Shown here piece after piece: positions 1 to 8,513 of a stretch of DNA of 36,740 nucleotides (position 1 is its first letter; each line of letters opens with the position of its first letter). A program made the position numbers and the translations under genes. Source of the stretch: Paludibacteraceae bacterium (GTDB taxonomy: Bacteria > Bacteroidota > Bacteroidia > Bacteroidales > Paludibacteraceae). Where the stretch lies: contig JAEDFN010000015.1 in NCBI GenBank assembly GCA_016292775.1, positions 1-36,740 on the forward strand, given 5' to 3'. A model generated the notes under the pieces. That model did not search any database. It was not told the DNA's origin and was given only the letters and a program-made list of their open reading frames with translations.

Positions 1-90
1 TTGAATTTGCCACTCGAGAAAGGAATTTATATAATGAAAATACAATACGATGAAGGCGATGTACAAATCGTTAATATCGTTGTACAATAA
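1..90 (+). CDS. C-terminal end of a probable T9SS-sorted secreted protein (5' truncated by window)
   Basis: Frame 1 is open from the first base and stops at TAA 88-90, giving 29 residues. The segment around LEKGIYIMKI followed by a short beta-like end (VQIVNIVVQ) matches the usual look of a type A T9SS C-terminal sorting domain, in which a Gly-Ile-Tyr motif precedes two short strands and the protein ends directly after them. Such domains carry the protein through the type IX machinery to the cell surface and are then removed. The catalytic or binding part lies outside the window, so the function is unknown. There is no ATG early enough for this to be a separate gene of useful size. Confidence 0.6.
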   Translation: MNLPLEKGIYIMKIQYDEGDVQIVNIVVQ

Positions 91-128
91 TGAATAATTT
101 ACTATAAGTGTAAGAATAATAGTATTCG

Positions 129-1874
129 ATGAAAAGGTTAAATACTTTACTATTGTTGCTATTAGCAGCATTGTTAATTATCCCTTGTGAGGGAGTGTCA
201 GCACAACGTCGACGCTCATCCAAGCGTGGAGGTAATCCTAATATTACATCTTATATTGATGTATATGGAGGAGCCGGATATTCTCAATTTATGCATAATA
301 TTGAGAAAATGTCAGAGCAAAATTGGAGAAATCAATTAGGCGTTTCAGTGCCCGGAGGTGGTGCGGGAATGATTGGTTTCGGTTATTTAATGAAATACAA
401 AAGCAATTTTAATTTTAGTGTTAACCTGGAGTTTATGTTCTTAAACTCTACCACTCGTTTGGATTCAATTCAGTATTATGGCGACTTTAAGTATAGAGAC
501 CAAATTACTGATGTTGAGATGGATTATTATATGAATTTCCATAAATTGCGTGATCAACAGAATAGGTTGTCAATTAACTTACCTATTATGTTTGGTGCCC
601 AATTCCAACGCTATTATTTCATGGTTGGTGCTAAAGCAAGTTTATCATTGCTCGGCAATTTCTCTACAAAAAGTTTGATGACTACTTGGCTTGTAGACCC
701 AATGATTATCGATCCTCTTGAGAATATTCCTAATCATACTCTTACAACCAGACAAGTGAAAGGTAAAGGTGGATTGGATTTCGGTATTGATATTGCTGCA
801 TCTGCAGAGTTCGGTGTTATTATGGATGAATGGATGCCGGAGTCTTGGCTCTCAATAGGTAAAGGTAGAAATAAAATGCCGGTGTCGTATCGCTTGGGTG
901 CCTTTGTCGATTACGGAGTGCTTAATATCAATGCTAATGCACCTAAAACTCGTGGTAACGCAAAAACAAATGGTTCTTTCAGCTTTAATCCATCAACAAA
1001 TACTTTCGATAATAGTCATACTGTGGTATCCTTCCCGGGAGTAACAGCTGATGCAAATGGTACTATTACCGTACCGGGTTCTGTTATGGATCAAGTGTAC
1101 CCTACCAGTTTGTTAAAATCACACCTTTCTCGTGATACTAAATTGAACTCCCTTGTGGTTGGAGCTAAATTTACAGTTCTCTTCCAAGTTAGTCCTAAAC
1201 CAAAACCTGTGAAGAAACGTCCACGTCCACGTCCACGTCCGAAACCTGTTAATATTTCTCCGGATCCTCCATTCTTCTATTGTATTGTATCTGATTTCGA
1301 GACAGAAGAACCGCTTGATGCTTGCGTTCAACTTTATCGCCTCGATGCTAATTTGGATACTGTATTCACCGCATTCTCTGATAATGTAACCGGATTCGTG
1401 GCAAACCAAATGAAGTCTAATAAGTTTGGTATCAGAGTTCGCCGTGAAGGTTATATCGAGTATAATGATACTATATTCCAAATTAATAATGATACGTTAT
1501 TCGTTGATTTGCAACCGATAAAGAAGAATACCGTTATCATCTTGCAGAACTTGTTCTTCGATACGGATAAGACTACAATCCAAAATACTTCGGCTCAATC
1601 TCTCGACGATATGTATAAATTGCTTGTAGAGAATCCTAAGATTGAGGTAGAGATTACCGGTCACACCGATAATGTAGGTTCTGATAGATATAATATGAAA
1701 CTCTCTGCCGGTCGTGCTAAAGCTGTTTACGATGAAATGGTTAAACGAGGTATCGATCCTAATCGTATGACTTGGAAGGGTAAGGGTGAACGAGAACCTA
1801 TCGACACCAACGATACTCCGGAAGGCCGTCAAGAAAACCGTCGTGTAGAATTCAAAATTACTAAAGATAAGTAA
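129..1874 (+). CDS. OmpA-family outer membrane protein with PorT-like barrel region and carboxypeptidase-regulatory-like insert
   Basis: A 581-residue exported protein. Residues 1-25 form a signal peptide ending in VSAQ. Residues about 35-350 are rich in alternating aromatic and polar residues with GAGMIGFGYL and LGAFVDYG-type strands, as in an outer membrane beta barrel. A basic, proline-rich linker (KPKPVKKRPRPRPRPKP, about 357-374) follows, then a carboxypeptidase-regulatory-like beta sandwich (about 383-465), then an OmpA peptidoglycan-binding domain (about 470-578) with the HTD at 512-514, the LSAGRA helix and the terminal RRVEF strand. The Asp and Arg expected to bind diaminopimelate are present. 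It probably ties the outer membrane to the cell wall. It starts 38 bp after the upstream stop; no clear -7 box is visible in that gap. What the barrel transports, if anything, cannot be told. Confidence 0.85.
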   Translation: MKRLNTLLLLLLAALLIIPCEGVSAQRRRSSKRGGNPNITSYIDVYGGAGYSQFMHNIEKMSEQNWRNQLGVSVPGGGAGMIGFGYLMKYKSNFNFSVNLEFMFLNSTTRLDSIQYYGDFKYRDQITDVEMDYYMNFHKLRDQQNRLSINLPIMFGAQFQRYYFMVGAKASLSLLGNFSTKSLMTTWLVDPMIIDPLENIPNHTLTTRQVKGKGGLDFGIDIAASAEFGVIMDEWMPESWLSIGKGRNKMPVSYRLGAFVDYGVLNINANAPKTRGNAKTNGSFSFNPSTNTFDNSHTVVSFPGVTADANGTITVPGSVMDQVYPTSLLKSHLSRDTKLNSLVVGAKFTVLFQVSPKPKPVKKRPRPRPRPKPVNISPDPPFFYCIVSDFETEEPLDACVQLYRLDANLDTVFTAFSDNVTGFVANQMKSNKFGIRVRREGYIEYNDTIFQINNDTLFVDLQPIKKNTVIILQNLFFDTDKTTIQNTSAQSLDDMYKLLVENPKIEVEITGHTDNVGSDRYNMKLSAGRAKAVYDEMVKRGIDPNRMTWKGKGEREPIDTNDTPEGRQENRRVEFKITKDK

Positions 1875-1914
1875 TTGAATTATCTATATAAAGAGACTTT
1901 GTCAAAATGAACTG

Positions 1915-1952
1915 CACCCCAAAAGTTTTTTGTATAACTTTTGGGGTGTATT
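1915..1952. repeat. Perfect 13-bp inverted repeat (IS-end-like palindrome, possible terminator)
   Basis: CACCCCAAAAGTT at 1915-1927 is the exact reverse complement of AACTTTTGGGGTG at 1936-1948, with an 8-nt loop. The left flank TGAACTG (1908-1914) plus this arm looks like the end of IS3-family (IS150-group) elements seen in Bacteroidota. A similar palindrome lies at 20725-20769. It could terminate transcription from the OmpA gene, although the downstream T tract is poor. The truncated glycosyltransferase begins immediately beyond it, which suggests that an IS-mediated deletion formed this junction. Confidence 0.6.
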
Positions 1953-1956
1953 TCAA

Positions 1957-2417
1957 ATGCATGCAGCCCTGTTTTGTGGGACAAACTGATTAAAGCGGAT
2001 ATCGCGAAAACCTGTCTGTCTCCTGCATTGAAAAGAGGTCAGGATTTTGTAACCTTGATAAAATATCTCGCATTAAGTAATAATGTTTTCTTTATCAACG
2101 ACAGATTGTATTACTATAGGCATCATGTTTCATCCGTGATGGCGACACAGGAATCAAGAGTAACAATTATGTCGGATTTTGCTACAGAAAAAATAGCAAT
2201 AAAGGTAATGCAGGATTATTTTCAAAACACTGAAGCATATTACTTTTATTGTAGAAGGATTATGAGAGAATGGGTGGATAGAATAGGAATCAATGAAAAA
2301 TTACTAAAAAACAGTGATATAAAATTATTCAAAAACTTTTTGGTTGGAATTACGGACGATTTTTTGAACGAGAAAGATATATTAGTGAAGAAATTTCAAC
2401 CCACTAAAACTACATAA
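1957..2417 (+). pseudogene. C-terminal remnant of a family 2 glycosyltransferase
   Basis: The open frame carries VLWDKLIKADI, then RGQDFVTLIKYL and FFINDRLYYYRHH. This is the pattern of the distal half of bacterial GT2 enzymes (a WxKLIK-type segment, an acidic G(E/Q)D motif, and the NDxLYYYRxxxxS motif). The whole N-terminal half, with the nucleotide-binding fold and the DxD metal site, is missing. The only in-frame start is a TTG inside the palindrome at 1941, which is not credible as a start. The gene was therefore beheaded at or near the IS-like junction and is unlikely to work. The left boundary is approximate. Confidence 0.7.
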
Positions 2418-2419
2418 TA

Positions 2420-2773
2420 ATGTTTACATTAGAAGAGTTGCTAATTGAAACAGATCCGGATTTAACCTTAGTAGCAACAATGGTTATCGGCTTTGATGAC
2501 AATAGGCATTTGGCATTAGAGTATAGAGTCACGGATTGTAATAATCCATTGGAAACCCGTATAAAGTATGTGTCTGTTGACAAGGAAGATGCTTATGTTT
2601 TGGCTAAAAAAGTAAATGTTGCCTTAACAAAACTTCCAAATTATATTTGCCAGAGATTTGGAAAACGATCTTTATGCGAGACTGACCCTTCTGAAGCTCA
2701 TGCTTTGTTCGGCGAAATATTGGATTTCTACAAATCTAATGGCATTAGATACCAATTAAAAAATAGTTTATAA
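2420..2773 (+). CDS. Hypothetical protein, 117 aa
   Basis: ATG at 2420 lies 2 nt after the stop of the glycosyltransferase remnant, so it is likely cotranscribed with it. The product is soluble, with no signal peptide and no membrane segment. It is mixed alpha/beta: an N-terminal acidic helix (FTLEELLIETDPDL), strands around ATMVIGFDD and LALEYRVTD, a helix rich in Ala/Lys near the middle, and two cysteines (IC at about 83 and LCET at about 92). I do not recognise the family. It may be a leftover of the same deleted locus as the glycosyltransferase. Confidence 0.5.
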   Translation: MFTLEELLIETDPDLTLVATMVIGFDDNRHLALEYRVTDCNNPLETRIKYVSVDKEDAYVLAKKVNVALTKLPNYICQRFGKRSLCETDPSEAHALFGEILDFYKSNGIRYQLKNSL

Positions 2774-2835
2774 TTTCAAGTTGAATGTATTGTGGATGCT
2801 GGAACTACGATGTAACTCTACACCTGACATAGAAA

Positions 2836-5121
2836 TTATTGTTTTATAAAGATAATTTTAGTGTTTATTTTTGTGCCATTTAAATTGTAGGCTGATATTT
2901 GAAGAATATAAAGGCCTGCATCTATTAAGCCGCCATTAGGGTTGTTGCCGTGCCATATCCATTCTCCCGACTGATTTAAAAGGATATTGTCGGCTAAAAC
3001 ACCTATTTCATAACCATCTCTTGTGTAGAGTGTTATAGTAGCTAAAAAGCCGTTATCCGGCAAAGAATAATTTAGTATAAGCAAGTCGTTTACCCCATCA
3101 TTATTTGGTGTGAAAGTGTTGCTGTTTAGCCGGAAATAGTTTTTTGAATTTTCAATTACCTCGTCAGTATTTCTGTGATGAGAGTTTTGCCAACCTCCAC
3201 TTTGATAGTTGTATAGCGAAGAAGCACTATGCCAATTCAGCGAGTCGTTAGTATTTCCCATCGTATTAATGCGTTCTAATGATACGTTATGATTGTCGCT
3301 GATGATGCCGTGGTGCCATTTCTCGCTGTATGTCAGTTCATCAATAACATTACCCTTTTCGTCTGTCAATGCAATATTACCGGATTTTCCTGCAAAAGAG
3401 GGGAGCGTGATTTTTTGATATATACACTCATCGTTTTTGCCAAGAATACAATTAATCTCGTCGATGTTATTACTTATTATCGAATAGCCATAAGGCATTA
3501 TCAATCCTATAGGGAGCGATTTGTAATTCAGATATTCCTCTCCTTTTTTATTGCAGATCCTCAAATTCTCTGTTGATATAAAATAGGGAGTATTGTTGTA
3601 CAATTCAATGAATTTACTTTGACCTTCAGTTACATAGGGCATTATTTCATTGATAACGATATCCATATAATTAGGGGTGTGGGGTAGACCTAACCTTATA
3701 GTAGTGTCGCTCATTATCATATTGTTTGCACATACGAAGTCAGAAATTTCAAGTGTAGTTTCCCTTGTATCATCCAGGTCACTTGTCAATGTAATTTCAA
3801 ATTTGATATTTTTCGGGCTTATCCAACTACAAGAAATTACGTCATCACCGGGACCGGATAGAGATAATTTCTCAATATTACATACTTCAGGGTTCATCGC
3901 CTTATTGAAATATAGCTCTATTGTTCTACTGTTTTTTATGCCTACAGCTGTAATCTGCGGTATTATAGTGTCGGTTATTGATGCTTGTAAGCAGTTTATT
4001 TCACCCGGAGTGGCTTGGTTAATACTACAAGATGCTCCCCAATTTCTGCTGTCGTTAATACCACTACTGACATCTTTTTTCTCAAGACTCCAGCCTCCGT
4101 CACTTTGCAATTCATTGTCATACCAATCGTTAGTGTATTCTACATAGCAGATTTGAATATTGTTTTTATCTTTGATTTGTAACATATCTCCATCATTTAG
4201 TAGCGGAGGCATGCCCTCAACAACAGCTATATTTTCAGTGAAAATCTTCATCTTTTCGGCATCCGTGCTACTACATAATATTGCATAGTCGTGTGGTTGT
4301 AAAGAGAACGAACCAATGCTACCTGCTTTGCTTGATGAAAATATGCCACAACCTTCTATATCAATAATTCTATCTGTGGTATTGTAAATTTCAACCCATT
4401 CGGCATAAGGCATAGCAGTGCCGTTTTTAGGTTTGTGCATTATCTCGCTGAAAATTATATCATTAGGACTAAAATCACTCTCCGGAGTAGAAGTCTTATC
4501 GCAATAAATTTCTTCTATAATACAACTATATCCTTGAGGAAAAGAGCGGAGATTGATGCCGGACATCACGCTCGAAAAGTCAGAAGAATGAGTTGCTGTA
4601 GATTGCCAAATAGGAGCCGTTTGTGAAGTTACTTCGATATTCCATTTTTCGGAGTTGTTGCTTATTTTAAGTGTTAAATGGCACTCTCCGGTTGGAATAC
4701 AAGAGTTGCTTTTCGCCAAAATTATTTCTGAAGAAACCTCGTTACGGTATAAAAAAGCTATGCTATTGTCTGTAGTGTTGATGCGAATAAAATATCCTTT
4801 AGCAGTAAGCGTATAGATAGATGCTGCAGATAACACGAAGTCGATACTCCCGTTGATGCCTTCACTATTGTCAAAACATATAGAGCAACCCCATTCGGTA
4901 TTAGATGTTAAGTAATTGGTAGTCTTGAAAGTACCGTCTTTTTCGTTGCTTTTCGTAAGCTCGGCAACATAAACCCCGTTATTGCGGATAATCATAGCAT
5001 TTAAATCGCTGACAAACCATTTCGGGTTTTCCGAGTAGTTGCCATCCTTAAAATTATCATAGTATTGACCGAAGATATGAGGCGTAAAAATCAGTAAAAA
5101 TAATAATAAAAAATATTTCAT
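2836..5121 (-). CDS. Secreted lamin-tail-domain protein with gliding/T9SS-type C-terminal domain
   Basis: A 761-residue exported protein with signal peptide 1-18 (ending HIFG). Residues about 20-210 resemble a concanavalin/LamG-like beta sandwich (WGCSICFDNSEG, IEVTSQTA). A first lamin-tail domain begins near residue 219 (DIIFSEIMHKP, EWVEIYNTT, LQPHDYAIL), a second near 487 (DIVINEIMPYV, KFIELYNNTP). An Ig-like segment with the pattern of bacterial SbsA/Ig_5 domains (AVGIKNSRTIELYFNKAM) sits between them. The last roughly 100 residues (FTPNNDGVNDLLIL, then WIWHGNNPNGG and AGLYILQISA) match the FlgD-like/gliding-motility-associated C-terminal domain used as a T9SS sorting signal. This predicts a cell-surface protein of unknown ligand. 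It stands alone on the minus strand, convergent with its left neighbours and divergent from asd. Confidence 0.8.
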   Translation of the reverse strand: MKYFLLLFLLIFTPHIFGQYYDNFKDGNYSENPKWFVSDLNAMIIRNNGVYVAELTKSNEKDGTFKTTNYLTSNTEWGCSICFDNSEGINGSIDFVLSAASIYTLTAKGYFIRINTTDNSIAFLYRNEVSSEIILAKSNSCIPTGECHLTLKISNNSEKWNIEVTSQTAPIWQSTATHSSDFSSVMSGINLRSFPQGYSCIIEEIYCDKTSTPESDFSPNDIIFSEIMHKPKNGTAMPYAEWVEIYNTTDRIIDIEGCGIFSSSKAGSIGSFSLQPHDYAILCSSTDAEKMKIFTENIAVVEGMPPLLNDGDMLQIKDKNNIQICYVEYTNDWYDNELQSDGGWSLEKKDVSSGINDSRNWGASCSINQATPGEINCLQASITDTIIPQITAVGIKNSRTIELYFNKAMNPEVCNIEKLSLSGPGDDVISCSWISPKNIKFEITLTSDLDDTRETTLEISDFVCANNMIMSDTTIRLGLPHTPNYMDIVINEIMPYVTEGQSKFIELYNNTPYFISTENLRICNKKGEEYLNYKSLPIGLIMPYGYSIISNNIDEINCILGKNDECIYQKITLPSFAGKSGNIALTDEKGNVIDELTYSEKWHHGIISDNHNVSLERINTMGNTNDSLNWHSASSLYNYQSGGWQNSHHRNTDEVIENSKNYFRLNSNTFTPNNDGVNDLLILNYSLPDNGFLATITLYTRDGYEIGVLADNILLNQSGEWIWHGNNPNGGLIDAGLYILQISAYNLNGTKINTKIIFIKQ

Positions 5122-5129
5122 AATAAAAT

Positions 5130-5160
5130 ATTGTTAGTCGAATAAAAAATGCTAACTTTG
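5130..5160 (+). promoter_or_regulatory. Bacteroidota-type promoter for the asd cluster
   Basis: TAACTTTG at 5153-5160 matches the -7 consensus TAnnTTTG. ATTG at 5130-5133, 19 nt upstream, is a near match to the -33 TTTG. It implies a leader of about 85 nt before asd. It overlaps the region just upstream of the divergent lamin-tail gene. Confidence 0.55.
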
Positions 5161-5250
5161 TGGTGCGTAGTCCGCTTTTATTAACATAAAGAAAACGCTG
5201 TAAAGTTACAAGAAATAATCTAAATAAACAATAGTTATTATTTTATAGAG

Positions 5251-6264
5251 ATGAAAGTAGCAATTGTCGGAGCCAGCGGTGCTGTTGGTCAGGAGTTTTT
5301 AAGAGTCTTGTCAAAAAGGAATTGGTCGATTTCAAAATTGGTACTTTTTGGTTCTGAGCGAAGCGCCGGTACCAAATACGTTTTTTGCGGTAAAGAATAT
5401 ACTGTTCAGCTTTTGCAACATGGTGATTTATTTAAGGATTTTGATTGTGTATTTACCTCTGCAGGAGCTTCTGTTTCAAAAGAATATGCCGAAGATATCA
5501 CTCGTTTCGGCGCTATAATGATAGATAATTCCAGCGCTTTTCGCATGGACGATGGTGTGCCGTTGGTAGTTCCTGAAGCCAATGCAGAAGATGCACTTAA
5601 TACACCAAAGGGTATTATTGCCAACCCGAATTGCACTACTATTCAGATGGTCGTTGCCCTTATGGCTATTGAGCGATTGTCGCATATCCGCAAGGTGCAT
5701 GTCTCTACATATCAAGCTGCTTCCGGAGCCGGTGCTTCTGCTATGAAGGAGCTTGAAGAGCAAACTCGTCAATCACTTAATGGAGACCCCGTTGTGGTTA
5801 ATAAATTCGCTCATGAACTCGCTTTTAATCTTATCCCTCAAGTGGATGTTTTTACCGATAATGGTTATACAAAAGAGGAGATGAAAATGTATAATGAAAC
5901 TCGTAAAATTATGCATTCCGATATCTTGGTAAGTGCCACTTGTGTTCGCGTTCCGGTATTGAGAGCTCATTCTGAAGCAGTATGGGTGGAAACGGAAAAT
6001 CCTATTGATTTAGAGTCAGTTCGTAATGCCTTTAGAAATACTCCGGGGGTTGTGCTTATGGATGATATCAAACAACCTCTTTACCCTATGCCAAAATTCT
6101 TGTCCGGGAAAGACGAGGTTTTTGTAGGCAGAATTCGAAAAGATTTAACCAATGATAACGGCATCTCTTTCTGGTGTGTGAGCGACCAAATATTAAAAGG
6201 TGCCGCCCTCAATGCCGTGCAAATTGCTGAATACGTTTTTAAAAACAAATTGAAGAAGAAATAA
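5251..6264 (+). CDS. asd: Aspartate-semialdehyde dehydrogenase
   Basis: Reduces L-aspartyl-4-phosphate to aspartate semialdehyde with NADPH, the branch point to lysine/diaminopimelate, threonine and methionine. The 337-residue length is normal. The N-terminal NADP fold has GASGAVG at 7-13. The catalytic cysteine is C128 in NPNCTTIQ and the acid/base histidine is H240 in RAHSEAVWVE. The dimerisation domain follows the FNLIPQVD segment. ATG 5251 gives a start directly at the Rossmann strand, as in the family. It heads a run of genes on the plus strand, and the lipoprotein at 6287 follows after 22 nt. Confidence 0.96.
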   Translation: MKVAIVGASGAVGQEFLRVLSKRNWSISKLVLFGSERSAGTKYVFCGKEYTVQLLQHGDLFKDFDCVFTSAGASVSKEYAEDITRFGAIMIDNSSAFRMDDGVPLVVPEANAEDALNTPKGIIANPNCTTIQMVVALMAIERLSHIRKVHVSTYQAASGAGASAMKELEEQTRQSLNGDPVVVNKFAHELAFNLIPQVDVFTDNGYTKEEMKMYNETRKIMHSDILVSATCVRVPVLRAHSEAVWVETENPIDLESVRNAFRNTPGVVLMDDIKQPLYPMPKFLSGKDEVFVGRIRKDLTNDNGISFWCVSDQILKGAALNAVQIAEYVFKNKLKKK

Positions 6265-6286
6265 TTTTCTTTAATATTTATAGCTT

Positions 6287-7372
6287 ATGAGAAATTTTTT
6301 GCTTGTCTTACTTATTCCCCTTATCGCTGCTTGTGCTTCAAAGCCGGATAATTCTTATACGATAACGGGTAACATTAATAAAAATTTATCTCTGGATGGC
6401 TGTTATGTATATATAACTCCCTCTGCCGTTGATTTAAAAGAAACGGTAATTGATAGTTGCTTAGTAAAAGACGGGGCGTTTTCTCTTAATGGTAAAGCGC
6501 TAAAAAACTCCGAGTTAGTACTCCTGGTTATCACCGATTCAATTCGTAAAATTGATAGAAATACTATCGGAACTATTTTTGCTTTCGAGAGTGGAAACAT
6601 TTTTTTCAATGTTATCGACTCTTTAAATATAGATGTTACAGGCTCTACGTCAAACGATATGATTCAAAATTGTAGAGTTGCCTTAGTTGAGTACGATTCT
6701 GTATGTGCAAGTCTCGTTAATTCGAATCTACCTGCTGCAGAGAGTTATACAAAAATGAAGCAAGCTGCAAAAAAACGAAACGAGGTGGTGAAGAAAAATA
6801 TCCTCATTAATCCTAATAGTGTTGTCGCTTCATTTATTTTTACCGAACAACACTTTATGTTTAATGTTGATGAATTGACAGAATTTATTAATATCCTTGT
6901 TAGTGAAGACGAAACGGTTGTGAAAACCCGTATGCAATTGGAGTCGTCACGTAAAGTAGCCGAAGGTCAGAAAATCAATAATAGCAAACTTGTTAATGAG
7001 AATAGAGATACCTCTTTCCTCTATGATTATTTACCTGGACATGAGTATCTGTTGTTGGATTTTTGGGCTTCATGGTGTGGACCATGTATCAGAAAAACTT
7101 TGGAATTGAAAGAAATATATGAAGATTATCCTCGAGAAAAATTCGATATTATTGGAATTTCTCTTGATACTGACGAGGCAAAATGGGTAAATGCAATAGA
7201 TAAAATAGATTTATCTTGGCCTAATTTTTCATCTTTAAAAGGATGGGAATGTCCTCTTTTAAAAGAGTTTGCTGTAAATTATATACCTATCACTTTGCTT
7301 GTTGATAGCACCGGAGTAGTGGTTTGTCGTAATCCTACCATTGACGAATTGAAGATTTATTTTAATAAATAA
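6287..7372 (+). CDS. TlpA-like thioredoxin lipoprotein with DUF4369-like N-terminus
   Basis: A 361-residue lipoprotein with lipobox LIAAC and Cys16 as the lipidation site. Residues about 22-120 resemble the DUF4369 beta domain common in Bacteroidota thiol:disulfide proteins (YTITGNINKNLSLDGCYVY). A helical middle follows, then a thioredoxin fold from about 245 with WASWCGPC; the redox cysteines are C264 and C267. The cis-proline position is in YIPITLLVD. It probably reduces disulfides or resolves periplasmic thiols. The partner is unknown. It sits 22 nt after asd but has no obvious metabolic tie to it. Confidence 0.88.
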   Translation: MRNFLLVLLIPLIAACASKPDNSYTITGNINKNLSLDGCYVYITPSAVDLKETVIDSCLVKDGAFSLNGKALKNSELVLLVITDSIRKIDRNTIGTIFAFESGNIFFNVIDSLNIDVTGSTSNDMIQNCRVALVEYDSVCASLVNSNLPAAESYTKMKQAAKKRNEVVKKNILINPNSVVASFIFTEQHFMFNVDELTEFINILVSEDETVVKTRMQLESSRKVAEGQKINNSKLVNENRDTSFLYDYLPGHEYLLLDFWASWCGPCIRKTLELKEIYEDYPREKFDIIGISLDTDEAKWVNAIDKIDLSWPNFSSLKGWECPLLKEFAVNYIPITLLVDSTGVVVCRNPTIDELKIYFNK

Positions 7373-7396
7373 AAACGGATTTATAATCATTATTGT

Positions 7397-7429
7397 TTGA
7401 GGAAGAGGTATTTTTTATCCCTTCCTCAA
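7397..7429. promoter_or_regulatory. Stem-loop between the TlpA-like gene and aguA
   Basis: TTGAGGAAG (7397-7405) pairs with CTTCCTCAA (7421-7429), with further G-C contacts inside (GG 7407-7408 with CC 7419-7420) across an A/T loop. There is no good T tract after it. It lies just before the aguA start at 7442, so it could be a weak terminator, an mRNA 3' end stabiliser, or a structure affecting aguA translation. Its role is not resolved. Confidence 0.4.
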
Positions 7430-7441
7430 TATTTATAAAAT

Positions 7442-8449
7442 ATGAGAAGTTTTTTCCCTGCAGAATGGGCTAAGCAACGTTTTGTACAACTCACTTGGCC
7501 TCACGAAAATACAGATTGGAATTATATGCTCGATGAAGTAACAGAGTGCTTTGTTGAGATTGCAAAACAAATTTCTATCCGCGAGAAGTTACTCATTGTA
7601 ACTCCTGATATAAAAAGCGTGAAAGAGAGAATAGCCGGGTATGTCAATATGCAAAACATTACTTTTGCAGAAATAGATACTAACGACACTTGGGCTCGAG
7701 ACCATGGCGGTATTACTGTTTTTGAAAATGAAAAACCCGTAATATTGGATTTTCAATTCAACGGATGGGGACTGAAATTCCCGGCTGATAAGGATAATCT
7801 TATCACGGAAAAATTATATAAAAAGGGTGTTCTTACCGGCGAATTGAGAAATTGCAGAGGATTTATTTTTGAAGGCGGATCTATAGAGTCGGACGGAGAA
7901 GGTACACTGCTTACAACGGCAGAGTGTCTGCTCTCTCCAAACAGAAACGCTCAGATGTCGAAAGATGAAATAGAAAAATATCTGCTGGATACCCTCCATT
8001 CAAAACGTGTGTTATGGCTAAATAACGGTTTCCTACAAGGCGATGATACTGATAGCCATATCGATACATTAGCACGTCTTTGCCCTGATAATACAATAGT
8101 GTACGTACAATGTACAGATAAAGAAGATGTTCATTATGAGGCTCTTATGAGGATGGAACAAGAGCTTGAAGAGTTCCGTACCCTTGATGGTAAACCCTAC
8201 CGTTTGCTGCCTTTACCAATGGCATTACCTGCTTATGAAGGCGAAGAAAGACTCCCTGCAACTTATGCTAATTTCTTGATTATTAATGGGGCAGTGCTTT
8301 TGCCTATATATGGCACTGAGCGTGACGCTATCGCCGTTGATGTTATGAAGATGGCTTTTCCGAATCACGAAATCGTAACTGTAAATTGTAGCCCTTTAAT
8401 ACGCCAACACGGCTCACTCCATTGTGTTACTATGCAGTATCCGGAGTAA
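7442..8449 (+). CDS. aguA: Agmatine deiminase
   Basis: Hydrolyses agmatine to N-carbamoylputrescine and ammonia, the middle step of arginine-derived putrescine synthesis. This is a peptidyl-arginine-deiminase-type fold of normal size (335 residues). Visible signatures are DTWARDHGGI (W84-D87), FQFNGWG, EGGSIESDGEGTLLTT, GDDTDSHIDT with H206, and the C-terminal HGSLHCVTMQ with nucleophile C328. The next gene encodes the enzyme for the following step, which supports the assignment. No arginine decarboxylase is in the window. Confidence 0.95.
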   Translation: MRSFFPAEWAKQRFVQLTWPHENTDWNYMLDEVTECFVEIAKQISIREKLLIVTPDIKSVKERIAGYVNMQNITFAEIDTNDTWARDHGGITVFENEKPVILDFQFNGWGLKFPADKDNLITEKLYKKGVLTGELRNCRGFIFEGGSIESDGEGTLLTTAECLLSPNRNAQMSKDEIEKYLLDTLHSKRVLWLNNGFLQGDDTDSHIDTLARLCPDNTIVYVQCTDKEDVHYEALMRMEQELEEFRTLDGKPYRLLPLPMALPAYEGEERLPATYANFLIINGAVLLPIYGTERDAIAVDVMKMAFPNHEIVTVNCSPLIRQHGSLHCVTMQYPE

Positions 8450-8513
8450 AAAATTTTTTCTATAACGGCAATAGACTATTGCCATAACCATACAGAATAA
8501 AACAAAATAATAT

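Noticed and set aside
1119..1481. Minus-strand open frame opposite the OmpA gene with a TWTWTW repeat
   Set aside because: The repeat is only the complement of the Pro-Arg linker codons; there is no independent coding evidence.
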